Part shown: positions 5,758-10,464 of the stretch, piece by piece | How the letters are laid out: each line of letters begins with the position of its first letter | How positions within the stretch are numbered: the first letter of the stretch is position 1 | Source of the DNA: Candidatus Vogelbacteria bacterium CG10_big_fil_rev_8_21_14_0_10_51_16 | GTDB lineage: Bacteria; Patescibacteriota; Minisyncoccia; Phycocordibacterales; JACRKE01 | Assembly (NCBI GenBank): GCA_002774795.1 | Contig: PCYI01000025.1 | Span: forward strand, 27,536 to 37,999 | Direction of reading: 5' to 3' | DNA length: 10,464 nt | The notes under the pieces: model-generated | Databases searched by the model: none | What the model was told of the DNA's origin: nothing | The model's input: only the letters and a program-made list of their open reading frames with translations | Translations under genes and position numbers: made by a program

Positions 5758-8022
5758 ATGTCCGATAAACAAAAAGGGTCAGAAAGCGCAATGAGTCGAG
5801 AGCGACTATTAGACAGTAGCCGCCTGGAAAAAAGCGTCGTGGAACTGGAGCGGCACATCGCCCAAAAAGAGCGCGACCTTCAGGACTATAGAAATATCGG
5901 GCAGACGGAAAGGGCCAGATATCTAACAACTTTTGAAGCAGACACAGCACGAGAACTTGAAACCTTGCGTCGAGCGCTTGCTATAAAAAGAAGTTTCCCG
6001 ACCGACCCAGGTAAAGTTCACGCAAAAGATGAACCTCTGGCAAAGAGGGACCAAGTGCTCGCCAATGAGAGTACCCAGAGAGAGCAGGGAGGGCCATCTG
6101 TTTTCGCTCCTCTTCAACCTCCTCCAAGCAGGTCAAGAGAAGAGTTGCTTGTCGCCCTCGAAAAAACTCATCTTAAATGCACTAGTTGTGGCGTGCGCAA
6201 TATGGCCAATGTCCGTACTTGCAGCATGTGCGGGAACAATCTTCTTTTAGATGAATCTGTCGATACGCCCGTCTCGATGTCCACAGACAAACCAGAGAAA
6301 AGATTTTTTCCTCCTGCGTTTTACTCTCTCGACCAGGTAGACCAAGAGGCCCTAAAAACTCCGGAACGGCCGTCTCTCGTAGAGCAAGACCCTGATGAAC
6401 GAGACGAGTCAAAAACCCCCACCGATCCTGGCCAGGTGCATGCTAACGAACCAATTACCCCTCTTTTTTCCTCAATCGAAACAGGGGCGGGAGATGCCCC
6501 TGGAGCAACTTTGACAGAAAGCGCCACAGAGCTCGACGCCGACGGTGGGGATCAAAAGGTCCACATTGAACCAGAAGAAGACCGGGCTTTTCGGGAGACA
6601 GACGATCAAGAGTATCGTGACCTCCTCGACGAACTGCGAAAACAAAGAGAGCACCCCGCAACCACACCACAGCAAAACCGCCCGAATCAGGTGGTGCCAA
6701 GAGCAGAGGACCATTCACAAGAATCACTGCCTATTATTGATGACAGCCCGGAGGAGGAGATTCTCGAGCCGATACAGGAACCAACTCCGAGAAAAGAAGT
6801 AGATTGGGAAGAACTCTTAAGGCGACCTCTTCTAGATGGAGAGCCCCAATTGGTCGCGTCAACACAAGAAGCTGTACACACACTTCCAGAGCCTGATGAT
6901 GTTGTGGCTACAGAAAAGCCTGAGGAGAACGCGGATTTAGAAACTAGCGCCACCCCTACCGCCCCACCCTCGCCCACCTCTAGGCGCCCACCCCAAGAGA
7001 GAACGAGTGAGGCAGAAGAAAAAAAAGTGCGCGACGAGTATCAAACGATCCTCGAGGCGGAGCAAGCCAAATATCGCGACGAGATTCGCGAGGCGAGCCG
7101 GCGCGCGTCACTCGCTCCTGACGAGCGCCCGCGGCGTAGTCTAGTGGCGGCGGCCGGCCTAGCGACAGGCCTCGCCATCGGCTCTTTCGGAGACATGGGC
7201 GACGCGTCAGTGGCAAATGGTAATGGTACCGTGCGAGACATTCTCCAAGGTGACGCTAGAATAAGCGGAGAGCGTACTCCGGGGAAGGTCGTAAAAGGAG
7301 AAGGGGAGGAGCTCACGCAAAGAGTTACGCCAACAGAAAAACCCCATAGAGAGGAGAGTCGAGGACGACAAACAGGAGCTTGGCCTAAGCCAAACAGAGA
7401 CCCCTTCCGCTCGCTTGGAACAAAATCACCGGCTAAGGTTGCCTCTGTTTCACAAATCAAAACACCCATCCCACTACCCCCACCCGAGCACGTCGCGACC
7501 CCTGTCCCGTCCGACCCTATCGCCACACCTAAACCGCCCACGGAAACAACTCAACCTGAGAATCCAGAGCGCGTCGAAATCCCAACAGAAAAACCTCGAC
7601 CACAAACAGAGCAACGGGCGAAAGAAAAAACACCTGAATATATAGATGCTCATCCGCCGGCAAAGGCCGGCAAACCAAAAGTGACGCCAAGGGTGAGTGA
7701 GGAGCCGAGAGAGAGACGAGAGAGGGAGCCGGTGATAGAAAAACTCTTGTCTCTTGAGGCCGCCAAACAAAAAGTCCTGGCCGGTATCGAGAGCGCCGTA
7801 AGCGGGAGCAATCCCGCTCTTTGGAAGCGCCTCGGCGAGCGTCCGGCAACGACTATTATGATCGAACGTGATGCTTTGGGTCGCCACCTCGAGCCTTTGG
7901 GTGAAACCGTAGAAAAGCTTTCCCGCGTAAGCGGGCTTGAGCCAAGACAAGGGGAGACGGCCCGAGATTTTCTCAACAGAGCTATCAGTAAAGCACTAGT
8001 ACATTCATCTGTAGAAAAGTGA
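5758..8022 (+). CDS. Large disordered protein with a single CxxC...CxxC zinc ribbon (754 aa)
   Basis: No family recognised. Residues 15-78 are a charged helical stretch, probably coiled coil (LEKSVVELERHIAQKERDLQ). A four-cysteine zinc ribbon is at C141, C144, C155 and C158 (CTSCG, then CSMCGN), the type usually used to bind nucleic acid or protein. From about 165 to 650 the protein is mostly Pro/Glu/Thr/Lys/Arg-rich and probably disordered, broken by a helical basic patch at 415-460 and a short hydrophobic Ala/Gly/Leu run at 461-476 that is marginal as a membrane helix. Residues 655-754 look like a folded helical domain (LLSLEAAKQKVLAGIESAVS...). The motif PTDPGxVHA occurs twice, at 81-89 and 221-229. 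There is no signal peptide. The ATG at 5758 has no Shine-Dalgarno; an in-frame ATG at codon 12 is an alternative. It is divergent from the ATPase genes and 191 bases before another long gene in the same direction. A scaffold or substrate-handling role in the same locus is possible but only inferred. Confidence 0.88.
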   Translation: MSDKQKGSESAMSRERLLDSSRLEKSVVELERHIAQKERDLQDYRNIGQTERARYLTTFEADTARELETLRRALAIKRSFPTDPGKVHAKDEPLAKRDQVLANESTQREQGGPSVFAPLQPPPSRSREELLVALEKTHLKCTSCGVRNMANVRTCSMCGNNLLLDESVDTPVSMSTDKPEKRFFPPAFYSLDQVDQEALKTPERPSLVEQDPDERDESKTPTDPGQVHANEPITPLFSSIETGAGDAPGATLTESATELDADGGDQKVHIEPEEDRAFRETDDQEYRDLLDELRKQREHPATTPQQNRPNQVVPRAEDHSQESLPIIDDSPEEEILEPIQEPTPRKEVDWEELLRRPLLDGEPQLVASTQEAVHTLPEPDDVVATEKPEENADLETSATPTAPPSPTSRRPPQERTSEAEEKKVRDEYQTILEAEQAKYRDEIREASRRASLAPDERPRRSLVAAAGLATGLAIGSFGDMGDASVANGNGTVRDILQGDARISGERTPGKVVKGEGEELTQRVTPTEKPHREESRGRQTGAWPKPNRDPFRSLGTKSPAKVASVSQIKTPIPLPPPEHVATPVPSDPIATPKPPTETTQPENPERVEIPTEKPRPQTEQRAKEKTPEYIDAHPPAKAGKPKVTPRVSEEPRERREREPVIEKLLSLEAAKQKVLAGIESAVSGSNPALWKRLGERPATTIMIERDALGRHLEPLGETVEKLSRVSGLEPRQGETARDFLNRAISKALVHSSVEK

Positions 8023-8030
8023 GCAAGCAG

Positions 8031-8055
8031 ATTAAATGTACTAGGTACTTTTAAT
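8031..8055 (+). terminator. AT-rich stem-loop after the 754-aa gene
   Basis: ATTAAATGTAC-TAG-GTACTTTTAAT forms an 11-bp stem with one mismatch and a 3-base loop, starting 8 bases after the stop codon. It is AT-rich and followed only by a short, interrupted T-rich stretch, so it may be a weak terminator or a 3'-end stabiliser. Confidence 0.4.
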
Positions 8056-8110
8056 TTAGTAATCCCCACTTTTTCATTAGACTCTGGTAGACAAACATGG
8101 GACAATGTTT

Positions 8111-8138
8111 GTGATTAGGCAGTAGGTGCTAGGCGCAG
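8111..8138. repeat. Degenerate heptamer repeat (GGCAGTA family)
   Basis: Four consecutive 7-base units, GTGATTA, GGCAGTA, GGTGCTA and GGCGCAG, match the pattern and the one exact unit of the array at 5003-5032. Confidence 0.5.
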
Positions 8139-8166
8139 AGAGCTTAACGTTAATTACAAATTCCTA

Positions 8167-8196
8167 TTGCCTTCTTCTTCCTTCTTAATTTATAAC
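8167..8196 (+). promoter_or_regulatory. Possible sigma-70 type promoter of the long membrane protein
   Basis: TTGCCT (8167-8172) and TATAAC (8191-8196) are spaced 18 bases and match 4/6 and 5/6 of consensus. The predicted start near 8203 gives a leader of only about 11 bases before the ATG at 8214, with no Shine-Dalgarno. Confidence 0.4.
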
Positions 8197-8213
8197 TTCT
8201 GTCTTTTAGAATC

Positions 8214-10464
8214 ATGGCCACATACGACACATTACCAGAACCGATTGAGCCGGGAACACCGGAAGCGGAACTAAGCATCGCTAACCGCAATCACGAACTT
8301 CAGGAGATCAATCGCCAAATCACGGCCCTACTTGCGAACGACCCGACCAACGCGGGCGAAATGACTCGGCTGACTGCCGCGCGCACCGCCGCTCTAAATG
8401 CCTATCAGGCGGCCGTAACGGCTCACCGCAATACGCTTACGACCGGAGCGGGAGCCCTTCCGGCTCCGCAACAAGCGCTTATGGGTCACTCATCGTTCGC
8501 GCTGGAACGGGAGCGAAGACAACTGCAAGATATTCTTGGTCGGCCGCGCTCAGGCCTCTCCCCGGCTGAGGCGACACGGTATGGCGCCATTGTCGCCGAA
8601 ATTGGGCGTCGACGAGGCTTGAACATTCCCCGCAACCGCAATCTCCTCCTCAACAATGAAGGATTGCGCTACGATGCCGAGCGGCGGCGTCTTGCTGAAC
8701 TTCAACGCTTCCAAACAGAGGTCAACCGCCACAACGATGAGCGCCAGCGAATTACCACAGAAATCCAAAGATTGCGCGCCTTGCCGCAAAATAACTCAAC
8801 CCAAGATGAGATTCGCCGGCAACAGGACCTTCGCGACGGCCTTGAACGCTACGCCGCTCGCTACCAACAAGAGTATAACGAGGAACGCGACCTCACCCCC
8901 GAACAACTGGCACTACGTGAGCGCATGCATCGCGCGGCGGAGATGCGTCGGGGAGCTTTAAACGAGCGCCTCCGCCGTATGCCGATGGCTACGGCTGACT
9001 GGATTCGAAACCGTGCCGAAGATTACCGCAGAATGCCGTTCTGGCGTAAAGCGGGCCTGAGTCTCGGCCTCACAGCACTTGCGGTGGGAGTTGGCTCAGT
9101 GGGTGGAGTCTTGGGAGCCGGGGCCATCGCGGTCGCTTCCGCCGGTAAAATGTTTATGCGCGGCGCCGGGGCATTGATTACCTTCTCCGCCGCAAATACG
9201 TACTACAACGACCGGTCCGAGGCGCGTCTGCGAGCGGAGAACGCAGCGGCCGGCACAGCTAGAACCATGGGGACTGGCGAGAAGCTTTGGAACGCCGCCA
9301 AGTCCACATTCTGGACGGCGGGCGTGCTTGCGCTTGGTCAATACGTTATCGGCCCGGCCGTAAGTTGGGGGGCGGAAAATGCCGGCGTTACCCAGTATGT
9401 TACCAACGCGGCCAATGGAGCCGCTCACCACCTAAGCAATGGTTCGCGCATCATCGGGGAGTGGGCAAAGGACAAGGTTGACGCACTTGGAGGGCTCCCG
9501 TCGGCTACGGGAACCGCCCACGCGGCTACAGTGGGACCGGTGGGTGCGCCAGCCGGCCCCATGCCGGGCTTTTTTGGGCCGTTTGGCGCACTTCGCGCAG
9601 ACATGCCGAGTGCGGGGGCGAGCATGCCTACGAGCGCCCCCGATCTCTCTTCGGCAGTGAGCGCACCAGCCACATCTATGCCTTATATTGCCGCGGCCTC
9701 TGATGCCATCGCCGAAAAGCGGTCTCCGTGGCCATTCGGTCCATTCCGCCCCAGTGGCACGGGCTCGGTTGCGAGCGCTTCGATTTCATCCGGCCCAGAG
9801 CTCTCGTCGGTGGCAAGCGCGCCAGCCGGCCCCATGCCTGGTGTTGGCCCGTTTGGGTCTTTCCGCCCCAGTTTGGGCGCGGGCGGAGACATTCCGGCCA
9901 CGAGCGCTCCAGACATTGCCTCTATCCCACCGAGCGCTGCCACCTCAAGCGGGTTTGCCAGCTCGATAATAACTACGAACAGCGACCATCCGTCCAACCT
10001 CGCCAATCCGTTTGCCAGCCTGGCGCCCGATGAACAGAACGACTTTAGTGGCGTAAACACCTTAAATACAGACGCAACGCTGTCGGGTGAAAAACCCTTC
10101 GGATCAGTATTAGACACACCGGTCACAAGTCAAACAGTCCCATTTGCTAACACCGGGGCGGGCCACGATAATCCGCTAGCGAGAACAGGGGATGATCTTG
10201 TGAGGCGTATTCCTGCATACGAACACGGGAGCGACTATCCACATGCATCCAAGCTCGCCCCGACTCCTCCCACGCCACCCCCTCATCTTGCTGAACCCTC
10301 TGCTCCATTGCCTGCGTCCGCCGAGAGACTGGCCGATGCGGTGCGTACGGGAAAGGGAGTAGAGTGGACTTCAGAGGGTCAGTTTGTGCCTGGCCTCGCC
10401 GATGCGGTGCGTACGGGAAAGGGAGTAGAGTGGACTTCAGAGAGTCAGTTTGTGCCTGGCCTCG
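8214..10464 (+). CDS. Large membrane-anchored low-complexity protein, truncated by window edge (at least 750 aa)
   Basis: The frame opens at ATG 8214 and runs without a stop to the last base, so the C-terminus is unknown. Residues 1-265 are hydrophilic, Arg/Glu/Gln/Asn-rich and helical, probably cytoplasmic coiled coil (ELQEINRQITALLAND; RRQLQDIL). A basic juxtamembrane stretch (YRRMPFWRKAG) leads into a long Gly/Ala/Val hydrophobic region at about 280-320, long enough for one or two membrane passes. A second hydrophobic segment lies at 367-386 (WTAGVLALGQYVIGPAVSW). From about 430 the protein is Pro/Ala/Gly/Ser-rich, with imperfect repeats headed by APAGPMPG or APATSMP at residues 445, 484 and 536. 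At 706 a 22-residue unit begins (LADAVRTGKG...QFVPG), repeats at 728 and starts again at 750. The layout suggests a cytoplasmic head, membrane hairpin and extended tail; topology is not certain. Next to a TraG/VirD4-like ATPase it could be an inner-membrane channel scaffold or a surface fibre. No known family was recognised. Confidence 0.88.
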   Translation, partial: MATYDTLPEPIEPGTPEAELSIANRNHELQEINRQITALLANDPTNAGEMTRLTAARTAALNAYQAAVTAHRNTLTTGAGALPAPQQALMGHSSFALERERRQLQDILGRPRSGLSPAEATRYGAIVAEIGRRRGLNIPRNRNLLLNNEGLRYDAERRRLAELQRFQTEVNRHNDERQRITTEIQRLRALPQNNSTQDEIRRQQDLRDGLERYAARYQQEYNEERDLTPEQLALRERMHRAAEMRRGALNERLRRMPMATADWIRNRAEDYRRMPFWRKAGLSLGLTALAVGVGSVGGVLGAGAIAVASAGKMFMRGAGALITFSAANTYYNDRSEARLRAENAAAGTARTMGTGEKLWNAAKSTFWTAGVLALGQYVIGPAVSWGAENAGVTQYVTNAANGAAHHLSNGSRIIGEWAKDKVDALGGLPSATGTAHAATVGPVGAPAGPMPGFFGPFGALRADMPSAGASMPTSAPDLSSAVSAPATSMPYIAAASDAIAEKRSPWPFGPFRPSGTGSVASASISSGPELSSVASAPAGPMPGVGPFGSFRPSLGAGGDIPATSAPDIASIPPSAATSSGFASSIITTNSDHPSNLANPFASLAPDEQNDFSGVNTLNTDATLSGEKPFGSVLDTPVTSQTVPFANTGAGHDNPLARTGDDLVRRIPAYEHGSDYPHASKLAPTPPTPPPHLAEPSAPLPASAERLADAVRTGKGVEWTSEGQFVPGLADAVRTGKGVEWTSESQFVPGL
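9546..9950 (+). repeat. Imperfect protein-level repeats, Pro/Ala/Gly-rich
   Basis: Three degenerate coding units begin APAGPMPG, APATSMP and APAGPMPG (codons at 9546, 9663 and 9819). They include FGPFG, FGPFRP and FGSFRP blocks and end in SAPDL, SGPEL or SAPDI segments. The spacing of 39 and 52 codons shows length change between units. Confidence 0.6.
10329..10464 (+). repeat. 66-bp in-frame tandem repeat (22 aa), continuing past window edge
   Basis: Units 10329-10394 and 10395-10460 agree at 64 of 66 bases (CTG/CTC and GGT/AGT differences), and a third begins at 10461. The near-identity at DNA level, compared with the degenerate repeats upstream in the same gene, indicates recent duplication. 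Confidence 0.95.

Larger units (their letters stand above)
8023..8213. other. Intergenic region between the two long plus-strand genes
   Basis: It holds a stem-loop just after the upstream stop, a degenerate heptamer repeat (8111-8138) and a likely promoter (8167-8196). No short gene is supported. Confidence 0.5.

Noticed and set aside
7041..7950. Long minus-strand frames opposite the 754-aa gene
   Set aside because: They are antisense shadows: they overlap a long plus-strand gene with a zinc ribbon, and their own sequences are Ser/Arg/Phe-rich without domains.
10329..10464. CRISPR-like direct repeats
   Set aside because: Units are contiguous without spacers and stay in frame with a long coding sequence, so they are protein repeats.

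Overview
The window looks like chromosomal DNA of an uncultivated bacterium of the Candidate Phyla Radiation (Patescibacteria, Parcubacteria-like). This is inferred from style, not from a marker gene. The supports are a TraG/VirD4-type ATPase with one N-terminal membrane helix, a LysM-LysM-M23 peptidase with the HGYNGVD motif that I associate with such genomes, long low-complexity proteins without recognisable families, start codons that lack Shine-Dalgarno sequences, and intergenic regions holding short dispersed repeats. No rRNA, tRNA, CRISPR array, transposase or integrase was seen.

Layout. Positions 1-1180 are repeat-rich and hold one probable small membrane-anchored or secreted protein (202-585, minus). 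It lies between two related inverted-repeat elements (2-92 and 769-890), with two operator-like dyads upstream of it. A degenerate 10-11 bp repeat array (1050-1139) lies just beyond the end of the peptidase gene. Positions 1181-5515 carry three genes on the minus strand, in transcription order: a 151-aa coiled-coil/helical protein (5060-5515), a TraG/VirD4-like P-loop ATPase (2599-4989) and a secreted LysM/M23 cell-wall hydrolase (1181-2257). The first two probably share a transcript. The ATPase is followed by a purine/pyrimidine tract that may terminate transcription, so the peptidase may have its own promoter. Positions 5516-5757 form a divergent promoter region. From 5758 to the right edge two long genes run on the plus strand: a 754-aa disordered protein with one CxxC...CxxC zinc ribbon (5758-8022), and a protein of at least 750 aa (8214 to the window edge). 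The second has a charged helical N-terminal part, two central membrane segments and a Pro/Ala/Gly/Ser-rich C-terminal part that contains 22-residue tandem repeats.

How they may work together. A DNA- or protein-pumping ATPase of the type IV secretion/conjugation class, a small partner gene immediately before it, a wall-opening M23 hydrolase, and divergent genes for a large membrane-anchored low-complexity protein and a zinc-ribbon protein are consistent with an envelope-spanning translocation or pilus locus. The ATPase and peptidase assignments are firm. Grouping the other genes into one system rests on proximity alone. No VirB4, VirB6, relaxase or pilin gene is visible in the window.
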